Shown in pieces: positions 13,906-21,274 of a stretch of DNA of 21,612 nt. A model generated the notes under the pieces. The model was not told the DNA's origin. It made no database searches and was given only the letters and a program-made list of their open reading frames with translations. Numbering within the stretch: the first letter of the stretch is position 1; each line of letters starts with the position of its first letter. Origin of the DNA: DATAQC01 sp051005135. Its GTDB lineage: Bacteria > Actinomycetota > Acidimicrobiia > Acidimicrobiales > AC-14. The position numbers were made by a program, and so were the translations under genes. The DNA is taken from NCBI GenBank assembly GCA_051005135.1, contig JBPCJQ010000085.1:1-21612 (forward strand). The letters run 5' to 3'.

Positions 13906-14574
13906 TCAGTCGGCCAGGGCGGCGAGGTTCTCGGCCATGGCCCAGCCGAAGGCGACGAGCGCATCACCCCGGCCACGAGCTAGCGGCTCGAAGAAGGCGG
14001 CTACCTCGCCGTCGACGTCGGCGGCCTCGGAGCCCTGGTAGTCGAGCACTAGGGCAGGGTCGCCGGTGCCTTCCAGCACCGACGTGCGGTCGTCGACCCG
14101 CCCCTCGGCGCCGAAACGCTTGGCCAGGCGGCGGGCCCAGGCTCTCTCCTCGCCAGTGGCCTTGTGGCCGGGGCGAGGAACGATGTCGTCGAGGCCGGCG
14201 AAAGCGGCGAAGGCGGCGGGGTCAGAGAGGCGGGTGCCCACCAGCACGTCCTCGTCGGGAAAGGCAAGCACCGCCCGCCGGAGCTGGTCGCCGATCAGCG
14301 CCTCGAGCACGGCCTCTTGACGGGGTCCCCGCCGCACCGAGGCCAGCCCCACCAACACGCTGGGCGTGCCCCCGATGCGCTCCAACGTGGCGAACGAGAA
14401 GCCGGCCAGGCGGCCGCGCTCGTGCACCTGGGTGACGAGCACCCACTCCTCGCACTGCTTGGACAGCAGGCCGACGTCCCACCCCACGCCTGCTTCAGCG
14501 CACAGGTCGGCCATCTCCGACAGCTCCGAGTCGCTCAGAGCGGTGCAATCCTTGGTGTCGACCTCGATGGGCAT
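13906..14574 (-). CDS. Hypothetical protein, 222 residues, downstream of dnaE
   Basis: I do not recognise a named family. From the ATG at 14574 it begins MPIEVDTKDCTALSDSELSE, followed by an alternating strand/helix pattern: EEWVLVTQVHERGRLAGFSF, then ATLERIGGTPSVLVGLASVR, then RRGPRQEAVLEALIGDQLRR, which loosely recalls the beta4-loop-helix region of GNAT acetyltransferases, but the acetyl-CoA motif is not convincing. Later come FPDEDVLVGTRLSDPAAFAA and a polar, acidic C-terminal domain. It starts 44 nt past the dnaE stop on the same strand. A TAGTCT hexamer at 14621-14616 overlaps the dnaE stop codon and could give it its own promoter, and GGAG lies 12 nt before the ATG. No membrane segments. 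Confidence 0.75.
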   Translation of the reverse strand: MPIEVDTKDCTALSDSELSEMADLCAEAGVGWDVGLLSKQCEEWVLVTQVHERGRLAGFSFATLERIGGTPSVLVGLASVRRGPRQEAVLEALIGDQLRRAVLAFPDEDVLVGTRLSDPAAFAAFAGLDDIVPRPGHKATGEERAWARRLAKRFGAEGRVDDRTSVLEGTGDPALVLDYQGSEAADVDGEVAAFFEPLARGRGDALVAFGWAMAENLAALAD

Positions 14575-14618
14575 CGGCGTTGTGCACTCCAGTGTCCTGG
14601 CGGTTTGCTCCCTACAGA

Positions 14619-17600
14619 CTAGGCCACCAGGCCGTTCGGTCCCAGCAGAACCCGCAACTCGGCGTACAGGCCGTTGCGAGAGTCGACGCCAAACTGCTCG
14701 GGGAGGCGCAGGACGGTGCTGCCGAAGTGCACCAGCACCTGGGACTCGCCGGGGTGGTCGCGCAGCACCACCTTGAGCCGGTCGAGCATCGACTCGGTCA
14801 CCGCGTTGGGGCTGATCTTTATGCGCACGGGAGGATGGGGATCGCAGGACACCTCGGGCCGCTTCACCTCGAGGCAGACCAGCTTGGCCGGCTCCTCCCG
14901 CCCGTCGAGGCGGCCCTTCACGCAGACGATGGCGTCGTCGGCCAGCAGGGAGCCGTACTCGGCCATGGTACGGGGGAACACCATCACCTCCACCGCGGCG
15001 TCGAGGTCTTCGAGGGTGAACACGGCCATGAGGTCTCCCCGCTTGGTGTACTTGCGGGAGAGACCGGTGACGACGCCGCCCACCCAGCGGCACTCGCCGT
15101 CGCGAAGCTCCCGCAGGTCGTTGATGACGCACTCAACGTGGCGCTGCAGCGACCCCGCCACGTTGAGCAGGGGGTGGCTGCTCACGTACAAGCCGAGCAT
15201 CTCCTTCTCGAAGGCCAGGCGCCGGGTGTCGTCGAGCTCCACCGCCTCGATGGGCACCCTCTCGTCGTGCACAGGGCTGGCGGCGCGATCGTCGGCGTCG
15301 CCGAAGAGGCTCATCACGCCCAGCTCGGCCTCGCGGCGGCGGGCCAGGGTGCGGTCGATGATGCGCTCGAAAGCGTTGAGCAGCCCCTGGCGGGGGTGGC
15401 CCATCGAGTCGAACGCGCCCGCCTTGATGAGCGACTCGACCGACCGCTTGTTGAGAACGCCGGGGTCGACCCGGGCGCAGAAGTCGTAGAAGTCGGAGAA
15501 GGGCCCGAACTTGTCGCGCTCGGCCACGACGAGGGCGACGATGCCCTCGCCCACGTTGCGGACCGCCGACAGACCGAAGCGAATGGTGCCCTCCCGAGTG
15601 GTGAAGTCCGACGCCGACTCGTTCACGTCGGGGACGAGGACCTTGACGCCGAGCGACCGGCACTCGCCCAGGTAGACGGCGCTCTTGTCCTTGTCGTCTT
15701 TGATCGACGTGAGCAAGGCGGCCAGGTACTCAACCGGATGGTTGGCCTTGAGCCAGGCGGTCTGGTAGGTGATCATGCCGTAGGCATAGGCGTGGCTCTT
15801 GTTGAAGGCGTAGTCGGCGAAGGGCTCGATGAGGTTGAACAACTTGGTTCCCACCGCCGCGCCGTAGCCGGTACGCTCGCACCCGGCCACGAACTTCTCC
15901 CTCTCCATGGCGATGAGGGCACGGATCTTCTTGGAGCACGCCTTGCGCAGGTTGTCGGCCTCCACAAGGCTGTAGCCGGCGAAGCGCGCCGCCACCTTCA
16001 TCAACAGCTCCTGGTAGATCATGAGCCCGTAGGTGTCGGCCAGCTCCTCGGCCAGGTCGGGGTGCAGGCACTCGATGGGCTTACGGCCGTTCTTGCGGTC
16101 GGCGTAGTCGTTGTGCATGTTGGCGGCCATGGGCCCGGGCCGGTAGAGGGCGATCAGGGCACCGATGTCGTCGAAGCTGGTGGGCGCCAGCGAGCGCATG
16201 AGGGCCCGCATGGGGCCACCCTCTAGCTGGAACACCCCGATGGAATCGCCCTTGCGCAGCATGGCGAAGACCTTCTCGTCGTCGAGGGGCACGTGGTCGA
16301 TGTCGGGCCGGCTGCCGGTGGAGGTCTCGATGAGGTCGAGGGCACGCTCGATCACGGTGAGGTTGCGAATGCCCAGGAAGTCCATCTTCAGCAGACCGAG
16401 GTCGGCCACGCCGTTCATCTCGTACTGGGTGACGATGGGAGCGTCGGCTGGGTCGCCGCCCGCCTCGGGCTTGCGCTGCACGGGCAGGTACTCGGTGAGC
16501 GGCTCGCGGGTGATCACCACCGCGGCAGCGTGGATGCCGTCCTGGCGGCGGAGGCCCTCCAGGCCGCGGGCCACGTCGATGACCTTGCGGGCATCGGGGT
16601 CGGCCTCGTAGATGCCTCTTAGCTCGGCCGCCGCCCTGTAGCCGTCCTCGTGGCCGGGGACCAACTCCAAACAGCCGGCCAGCGGCGTATCGCGGCCCAT
16701 GACCAACGGAGGCATGGCCTTGGCGATGCGGTCGCCGACCGCGTAGGGATAGCCGAGCACCCGAGCGGCGTCGCGCACCGCCGCCCGGGCTTTGATGGTG
16801 GAAAAGGTGACGATCTGGGCCACGTGGTCGGAGCCGTACTTGTCGGCTGCGTAGCGGATCATCGCGCCGCGATAGCGCTCGTCGAAGTCCATGTCGATGT
16901 CGGGCATCTCCTTGCGCCCGGCATTGAGGAAGCGCTCGAACAGCAGCCCGTAGCGAATGGGGTCCACGTCGACGATGCGCAGGCAGTAGGCGACGCAGCA
17001 CCCGGCCGCCGACCCCCGCCCCGGGCCCACCCGGATGCCCATCTCCCGGGCGTGGCGGATTAGGTCCCAGACCACGATGAAGTACGCCGACAGGCCCATC
17101 TCGGCGATGACGGCCAGCTCTCTCTGCAGCCGCTCGGCCACCTCGGCGGGCAAGGGGTCGCCATAGCGCTCGACCGCACCGGTCAAGGTGAGGTGACGCA
17201 GGTAGGCCGCCTCGTCGGCAAAACCATCGGGCAGCTCGACGCGAGGCAGCTCGGGCTTGCCGAACTCGATCTCCACCCTCGCTCTGTCGGCCACGGCCAG
17301 GGTGTTGTCGCAGGCCTCGGGGAGCTCGGCGAACAGGTAGCGCATCTCCGCCGCCGTCTTCAGGTAGTGCTGGTCGCCCTCGAAGCGGAGACGCTTGGGG
17401 TCGTCGATGGAGGAGCCGGTCTGCACGCACAGGAGGGCGTCGTGGGCAACGGCATCCTCTCGGGCCGTGTAGTGGCTGTCGTTGGTGGCCAGCAGGGGCG
17501 CCCCGATGGCACGGGCGATGGCCACCAGTTGGGGGTTGGTGGCGCGCTGGCCCTCGATGCCGTGGTCCTGCACCTCGACGAACAGGTTGTCCCGACCGAA

Positions 17601-18206
17601 GATGTCCTGCAGGCGGGCGGCCAGGCTCCTGGCCTCGGCCTCGTTGCCCCGCAAGAGGGCCTGGCACACCACGCCGCCCAGGCAGCCGGTGGTGGCGATG
17701 ACACCGGCGTGGTGAGCCTCGAGCAGCTCCCAGTCGACCCGAGGCTTGTACCAGTAGCCCGTGAGGTAGGCCGCCGAGGCCAGCTTGAGCAGGTTCTTGT
17801 AGCCGGAGTTGTCCTCGGCTAGCAGGGTCAGGTGGTAGTAGAGCTTGTCGCCCTCCCCACCCTCTCCCCCACTCTCGTCGAACCTGGCGCGACGCACCGG
17901 GCGCTCGAGGCGGCTGCCGCCCGCCATATACGCCTCGATGCCGAGCACCGGGGTGATGCCCTTGGCCCGAGCTGCCCGGTAGAAGTCGAGGACGCCGTAC
18001 ATGTTGCCGTGGTCGGTGATGCCGATGGCGGGTTGGCCGTCGGCCTCAGCCGCGGCGATCACCTCACCCACCCGAGAGGCACCGTCAAGCATGGAGAACT
18101 CGGTGTGGGTATGGAGATGCACAAAGGTGCCGTCGCCAGCGCTCACTTCGGCAGCCCCGTAGCTCCCACGTGGTCCTCCTCCGTCACCTTTGTCCACAGC
18201 CTCCAT
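14619..18206 (-). CDS. dnaE: DNA polymerase III alpha subunit DnaE (DnaE1 type)
   Basis: 1195 residues from ATG 18206; a GTG at 18146 (residue 21) is an alternative, since homology begins near FVHLHTHTEFSMLDG. It is the replicative polymerase. Domains in order: PHP (about 28-290) with HLHTHTEFS, ITDHGNMYG, GIEAY, TTGCLGG, VEVQDHGI and NDSHY, apparently intact and so compatible with intrinsic 3'-5' proofreading as in mycobacterial DnaE1; palm with GPGRGSAAGCCVAYCL and the catalytic pair in PDIDMDFDERYR, third Asp in LLKMDFLGIRNL; fingers with FQLEGGPMRALM, IALYRPGPM, MIYQELLMKVA and FNKSHAYAYGMITYQTAWLK; helix-hairpin-helix VGEGIVALV; beta-binding and OB region ending in GGVVTGLSRKYTKRGDLMAV. 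The motif set and the intact PHP domain favour DnaE1 over the error-prone DnaE2. The start is surrounded by DnaA-box-like sites. Confidence 0.97.
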   Translation of the reverse strand: MEAVDKGDGGGPRGSYGAAEVSAGDGTFVHLHTHTEFSMLDGASRVGEVIAAAEADGQPAIGITDHGNMYGVLDFYRAARAKGITPVLGIEAYMAGGSRLERPVRRARFDESGGEGGEGDKLYYHLTLLAEDNSGYKNLLKLASAAYLTGYWYKPRVDWELLEAHHAGVIATTGCLGGVVCQALLRGNEAEARSLAARLQDIFGRDNLFVEVQDHGIEGQRATNPQLVAIARAIGAPLLATNDSHYTAREDAVAHDALLCVQTGSSIDDPKRLRFEGDQHYLKTAAEMRYLFAELPEACDNTLAVADRARVEIEFGKPELPRVELPDGFADEAAYLRHLTLTGAVERYGDPLPAEVAERLQRELAVIAEMGLSAYFIVVWDLIRHAREMGIRVGPGRGSAAGCCVAYCLRIVDVDPIRYGLLFERFLNAGRKEMPDIDMDFDERYRGAMIRYAADKYGSDHVAQIVTFSTIKARAAVRDAARVLGYPYAVGDRIAKAMPPLVMGRDTPLAGCLELVPGHEDGYRAAAELRGIYEADPDARKVIDVARGLEGLRRQDGIHAAAVVITREPLTEYLPVQRKPEAGGDPADAPIVTQYEMNGVADLGLLKMDFLGIRNLTVIERALDLIETSTGSRPDIDHVPLDDEKVFAMLRKGDSIGVFQLEGGPMRALMRSLAPTSFDDIGALIALYRPGPMAANMHNDYADRKNGRKPIECLHPDLAEELADTYGLMIYQELLMKVAARFAGYSLVEADNLRKACSKKIRALIAMEREKFVAGCERTGYGAAVGTKLFNLIEPFADYAFNKSHAYAYGMITYQTAWLKANHPVEYLAALLTSIKDDKDKSAVYLGECRSLGVKVLVPDVNESASDFTTREGTIRFGLSAVRNVGEGIVALVVAERDKFGPFSDFYDFCARVDPGVLNKRSVESLIKAGAFDSMGHPRQGLLNAFERIIDRTLARRREAELGVMSLFGDADDRAASPVHDERVPIEAVELDDTRRLAFEKEMLGLYVSSHPLLNVAGSLQRHVECVINDLRELRDGECRWVGGVVTGLSRKYTKRGDLMAVFTLEDLDAAVEVMVFPRTMAEYGSLLADDAIVCVKGRLDGREEPAKLVCLEVKRPEVSCDPHPPVRIKISPNAVTESMLDRLKVVLRDHPGESQVLVHFGSTVLRLPEQFGVDSRNGLYAELRVLLGPNGLVA
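18190..18198 (+). promoter_or_regulatory. DnaA-box-like site at the dnaE start
   Basis: TTGTCCACA matches the GC-rich actinobacterial DnaA box exactly. It lies 6 nt inside the dnaE reading frame if ATG 18206 is used. It forms an inverted pair with the site at 18214-18222. Confidence 0.5.
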
Positions 18207-18213
18207 CGCAAGC

Positions 18214-18222
18214 TGTGGACAG
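18214..18222 (-). promoter_or_regulatory. Second DnaA-box-like site, inverted
   Basis: The minus strand reads CTGTCCACA, one base from TTGTCCACA. With the first site it makes a perfect dyad TGTCCACAGC (18191-18200), 11 nt, GCTGTGGACA (18212-18221). The ATG of dnaE (18206-18204) lies in the 11-nt centre, so the mRNA could also form a 10-bp hairpin with the start codon in its loop. Confidence 0.5.
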
Positions 18223-18239
18223 AGTTACATGTCTGTCAT

Positions 18240-18255
18240 TCAGGCTACAGCCTGA
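18240..18255. promoter_or_regulatory. 16-bp palindrome upstream of dnaE
   Basis: TCAGGCT-AC-AGCCTGA is a perfect dyad with 7-bp arms. The 2-nt centre is too tight for a good RNA hairpin, so a protein-binding operator is more likely than a terminator. CTGTCA (18233) and TGACAG (18253) add a looser outer symmetry. It lies in the 74-bp gap between the phosphatase-like gene and dnaE. Confidence 0.45.
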
Positions 18256-18280
18256 CAGTCTGCCCTGCCCGGAACCGGCT

Positions 18281-19396
18281 TCAGGCCGTCGCCCCCAGGA
18301 GGGGGACGAGCATCTCCGCCGGGGTCATGGAGCCATGACGGCTGCGCAACTTGACCGCACCGGTATCGGCGGGGTCGAGGAAGGCCACCGGCTCACGGGC
18401 CGCCAGCACGACGTCGCCCAGCCGGCTCTCCACCTGGGGTTGGAGCTCGCCGCCGAACCATCCCTCTTCGATCGCCTCGTCGCGGGTGCGCACCCATGCC
18501 TGGTGCCCGTGGTGGCGTCGGGCGGCCGTGGCCAGGCGGTCACGGCACCCAGGGCGGGCGTGCAGCCAGCGGAACCGGCCCTCTCCTGAGAGAAGGTTGG
18601 TGAGCCCCATCACCTCCCGGTGCAGGGCCACTACCTGCTCCCCGACGTCGACCTGGCCGTGGTCGGAGGTAACAGCCAACGCCGCCCCTGCCGGGAGCAC
18701 CGCGACAAGGTCGGCCGCCAGTCGATCGACGGCAACTACCTCGGCATCGTAGAACGACCCCAGCCCGAACTCGTGGGCCACCTTGTCGATCCCGTCGTAA
18801 TAGGCGTAGACGAACGGCGCCCCCTCTCGGAGCTGGGCACCCACGGTCGCTACCAGGGTGGAGGTCACCCGCCAACCCAGCAGCCGGGCCCCAGCCAGGT
18901 GGACCTGGGTGAAGCCCGTCTCGGAGAACTCCGACCTGGTCAGCACCGGCGGCTTGGTGCCTGCGAACGGCTCGATGGCCTGGAAATGCTCGGGCGGTAC
19001 CGTGGTACGGGCGTCGTCACCGCGCCCCGTCCGCCAGCGAAGCACGTTGAGGACGTCGGTCCCCAGCACCCGGACCCGGTACCCCACCACCCCATGGGCG
19101 GCCGGCGAGGTACCCGTGGTGAGCGAGGTGAGAGCAGTGGCCGTCGTCGAGGGAGCCACCGTGGTGATGGTGCTACCCGTCATGGCCCCAAGCGTGGGGG
19201 CGAGATGGCGGCGCTGCTGGAGCTGCTCCCATCCCAGGCCGTCGAGCACCAAGAGCACGACCTGATCGGCCTGGGCCAACGGGGCAGGCAGCCATGCCGG
19301 CGCCGCCCCACCACGGCCCAGGATGGCGGGGACCACTCCGTCGAGGCAGGCTCCCCCGTAGTCAGGCAAGAGCGGTCCGGCCCCGTCATCCAGCAT
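18281..19396 (-). CDS. Alkaline-phosphatase-superfamily protein (type I phosphodiesterase / nucleotide pyrophosphatase)
   Basis: 371 residues from the ATG at 19396. The metal and nucleophile motifs of the superfamily are in order: D52 in VVLLVLDGLGWEQL, the nucleophile threonine in TVAPSTTATALTSLTTG (T84 or T85), AYYDGIDKVAHEFG (Asp and His), VTSDHGQVDVG (Asp-His pair), and the final His in SRHGSMTPAEMLVPLL. The fold hydrolyses phosphate mono- or diesters with two metal ions; the substrate is unknown. There is no signal peptide, so it is probably cytosolic. TACCCT lies 9 nt before the ATG, giving an almost leaderless mRNA. It is on the same strand as dnaE, 74 bp upstream, and divergent from the methyltransferase. 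Confidence 0.9.
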   Translation of the reverse strand: MLDDGAGPLLPDYGGACLDGVVPAILGRGGAAPAWLPAPLAQADQVVLLVLDGLGWEQLQQRRHLAPTLGAMTGSTITTVAPSTTATALTSLTTGTSPAAHGVVGYRVRVLGTDVLNVLRWRTGRGDDARTTVPPEHFQAIEPFAGTKPPVLTRSEFSETGFTQVHLAGARLLGWRVTSTLVATVGAQLREGAPFVYAYYDGIDKVAHEFGLGSFYDAEVVAVDRLAADLVAVLPAGAALAVTSDHGQVDVGEQVVALHREVMGLTNLLSGEGRFRWLHARPGCRDRLATAARRHHGHQAWVRTRDEAIEEGWFGGELQPQVESRLGDVVLAAREPVAFLDPADTGAVKLRSRHGSMTPAEMLVPLLGATA

Positions 19397-19405
19397 GGCC
19401 GACCA

Positions 19406-19411
19406 AGGGTA
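19406..19411 (-). promoter_or_regulatory. -10-like element of the phosphatase-family gene
   Basis: TACCCT on the minus strand, 9 nt before the ATG at 19396. The spacing is slightly longer than in the other leaderless-type starts, implying a leader of 2-3 nt. Confidence 0.4.
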
Positions 19412-19420
19412 ACGGCCGGC

Positions 19421-19493
19421 GGCGGGGCAGGGGCCCCCGCCGCTTCGGAGGAGGGCGGGGATGGGGCCCCGCCCGGGAGGCGGCGGAGCCGCC
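19421..19493 (+). other. Cluster of three GC hairpins in the methyltransferase leader
   Basis: Three perfect stems follow one another: GGCGGGG...CCCCGCC (19421-19441, 7 bp), GGGCGGGG-ATGGGG-CCCCGCCC (19453-19474, 8 bp) and GGCGGC-GGA-GCCGCC (19479-19493, 6 bp). The last ends 7 nt before the GTG at 19501 and includes part of a GGGAGG that could be the ribosome binding site. They may form a structured 5' leader. Confidence 0.4.
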
Positions 19494-19500
19494 CGGCAAC

Positions 19501-20220
19501 GTGCTGACCGTCGACTTCCGCCGGCTCGGGCTGCGGGCCGGTGACCGGGTGCTGGACCTGGGGTGCGGCGGCGGGCGTCACGCGTTCGAGGCCCATCGCC
19601 GGGGGGCCCACACGGTCGCCTTCGACCGCAACGGCGGCGACACCAAGGACGCGGCCGCCATGCTCGCCGCCATGCGGCTGGAGGGTGAGGCGCCGGCCGA
19701 CGTACTTGGGACGGCGGTCAACGGTGACGCCCTGTCGCTCCCCTTCGCCGACGGTTCCTTCGACCGGGTGATCGCCGCCGAGGTGCTCGAGCACATGCCC
19801 GACGACAGTGCCGCGGTGACCGAGCTGGCCCGCGTGCTGCGGCCGGGCGGCACGCTGGCGGTCACCGTCCCCCGGTGGTTCCCCGAGAGGGTGTGCTGGG
19901 CCCTCGCCGAGGAGTACCACGCCCCCCACGTCCCGGACGGCCACGTCCGCATCTACCGGCGGAGCGGCCTGGCCTGGCTGGTGGCCGCCGGCGGCCTGCG
20001 CCCGACGGGCTCCCACCACGCCCACGCCCTTCACAGCCCGTACTGGTGGCTGAAGTGCACACTGGGGCTCGACCGGCCCGCCCGCTGGCCGGTCCGCAGC
20101 TATCACCGCTTCCTTCTCTGGGACATCACCCGCCGGCCTCTCCTGACCCGCGCCCTCGACCGCGGCCTCAACCCCGTGCTGGGCAAGAGCCTGGTCCTCT
20201 ACGCGGTCAAGCCGTCATGA
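19501..20220 (+). CDS. Class I SAM-dependent methyltransferase
   Basis: 239 residues from the GTG at 19501. The Rossmann-fold motifs are clear: motif I RVLDLGCGGGRHAFEA (SAM binding), the acidic end of strand 2 in TVAFDRNGGDTKD, GDALSLPFADGSFDRVIAAE (motifs II-III, with the usual 'PFADGSFD' of methyltransferase type 11), EVLEHMPDDSAAVTELARVL, and LRPGGTLAVTVPRWFPERVC. The C-terminal third has aromatic, basic segments (HSPYWWLKCTLGLDRPARWP, SYHRFLLWDITRRPL) that may contact the acceptor. The substrate is unknown. Its ATGA stop/start overlap with the following toroid gene indicates one operon and probably one pathway. The frame is open upstream to 19294, but that part is Arg/Pro-rich and unlike the family. 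Confidence 0.92.
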   Translation: MLTVDFRRLGLRAGDRVLDLGCGGGRHAFEAHRRGAHTVAFDRNGGDTKDAAAMLAAMRLEGEAPADVLGTAVNGDALSLPFADGSFDRVIAAEVLEHMPDDSAAVTELARVLRPGGTLAVTVPRWFPERVCWALAEEYHAPHVPDGHVRIYRRSGLAWLVAAGGLRPTGSHHAHALHSPYWWLKCTLGLDRPARWPVRSYHRFLLWDITRRPLLTRALDRGLNPVLGKSLVLYAVKPS

Positions 20221-21239
20221 CGCCCAAGGAGCTGGGCGCCACCGTCGACACCATCGCCGCCGTCCAACAGGGCGACGGGATGATCCCGTGGTTCCCGGGG
20301 GGGCATGCGGATCCCTGGAACCACGTGGAGGCGGCCATGGCCCTCGACGCTGGTGGCCGCCGGGCCGAGGCCGACGCCGCCTACGCCTGGTTGGCCGGCA
20401 CCCAGCGGGGCGATGGGGCCTGGCACCAGTACTACCGGGCGGGCCGCGTGGAGGAGGCCACGCTCGACGCCAACGTCACCGCCTATGTCGCCACCGGCGT
20501 CTGGCACCACTTCCTCGCCACCGGCGACACCGGGTTCCTGGAGACGATGTGGCCCGTCGTCGACGCCGCTGTCGGGTTCGTGCTCGACCTGCAGACGCGG
20601 CGCGGCGAGGTGATCTGGGCCCGCCACGCCGACGGGACGCCCTGGTCCTTCGCCCTCCTCACCGCCTCGTGCAGCACCTTCGCCAGCCTGCGCTGTGCCC
20701 TCGCCGTGGCCGCCCGGCTCGGGCACGACCGGCCCAGGTGGGCGTCGGCCGGCGACGCCCTGGGCCGGGCCATCACCGAGGAGCCCGCAGCCTTCCTGCC
20801 CAAGGACCGCTGGGCCATGGACTGGTACTACCCGGTGCTGGCCGGGGTGGTCGTGGGGGACGCAGCCCGGTCACGACTGGCCGAGGGCCACGACCGCTTC
20901 GTGATGGGTGGTCTCGGCGTGCGCTGCGTGGCCGACAAGGACTGGGTGACCGCGGCCGAGACCGCCGAATGCGCCCTGGCCCACCTGGCCGCGGGTGAGG
21001 TCGCCACCGCTTCCCTGCTGCTCGAATGGGCCCATCACCTGCGCAGTGACGACGGCAGCTATTTCACCGGCATGGTCCACCCCCAGCGCGACCTGTTCCC
21101 GACCGGCGAGCGGTCCACCTATAGCGCGGCGGCGATGACCCTCGCGTCGTGCGCCCTGGCCGGCACCGGCCCGCTCGTGCCTCTCTTCACGCCGTCGCCG
21201 GCTCCCGCGACAACACATCGGGTGCATCCAGCGTCTTGA
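20217..21239 (+). CDS. Alpha/alpha-toroid protein of the type often annotated 'prenyltransferase'
   Basis: 340 residues from the ATG at 20217, overlapping the methyltransferase stop as ATGA. The protein is a series of helical repeats with Gly/Trp/Asp turns: VQQGDGMIPWFPGGHADPWN, WLAGTQRGDGAWHQYYRAGR, VEEATLDANVTAYVATGVWH, SFALLTASCSTFASLRCALA, WAMDWYYPVLAGVVVGDAAR, then SDDGSYFTGMVHPQRDLFPT. The recurring QxGDGxxxW element is shared with terpene-cyclase/protein-prenyltransferase toroids and with (alpha/alpha)6 glycosidases. No DxDD cyclase motif is seen, so the enzymatic activity is not established and the usual name may mislead. No signal peptide or membrane helix is evident. The coupling to a methyltransferase suggests modification of a common lipid or sugar substrate; that is inference. 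Confidence 0.85.
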   Translation: MTPKELGATVDTIAAVQQGDGMIPWFPGGHADPWNHVEAAMALDAGGRRAEADAAYAWLAGTQRGDGAWHQYYRAGRVEEATLDANVTAYVATGVWHHFLATGDTGFLETMWPVVDAAVGFVLDLQTRRGEVIWARHADGTPWSFALLTASCSTFASLRCALAVAARLGHDRPRWASAGDALGRAITEEPAAFLPKDRWAMDWYYPVLAGVVVGDAARSRLAEGHDRFVMGGLGVRCVADKDWVTAAETAECALAHLAAGEVATASLLLEWAHHLRSDDGSYFTGMVHPQRDLFPTGERSTYSAAAMTLASCALAGTGPLVPLFTPSPAPATTHRVHPAS

Positions 21240-21262
21240 TTCAGCACCGAACGGGAGCGTCA

Positions 21263-21268
21263 TAAGCT
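21263..21268 (+). promoter_or_regulatory. -10 element of the cupin-like gene (leaderless type)
   Basis: TAAGCT, 6 nt, then the ATG at 21275. It lies in the 35-bp gap after the toroid gene, implying that the last gene has its own promoter in addition to any read-through. Confidence 0.5.
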
Positions 21269-21274
21269 GGTGAG

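Noticed and set aside
14580..16226. 548-codon open frame antisense to dnaE
   Set aside because: It mirrors the DnaE codons, is rich in His, Gly and Val, has no recognisable domain, and dnaE is unambiguous on the other strand.
16081..17667. 528-codon minus-strand frame inside dnaE
   Set aside because: Same-strand shadow with Arg/Pro/Gly composition and no motifs.
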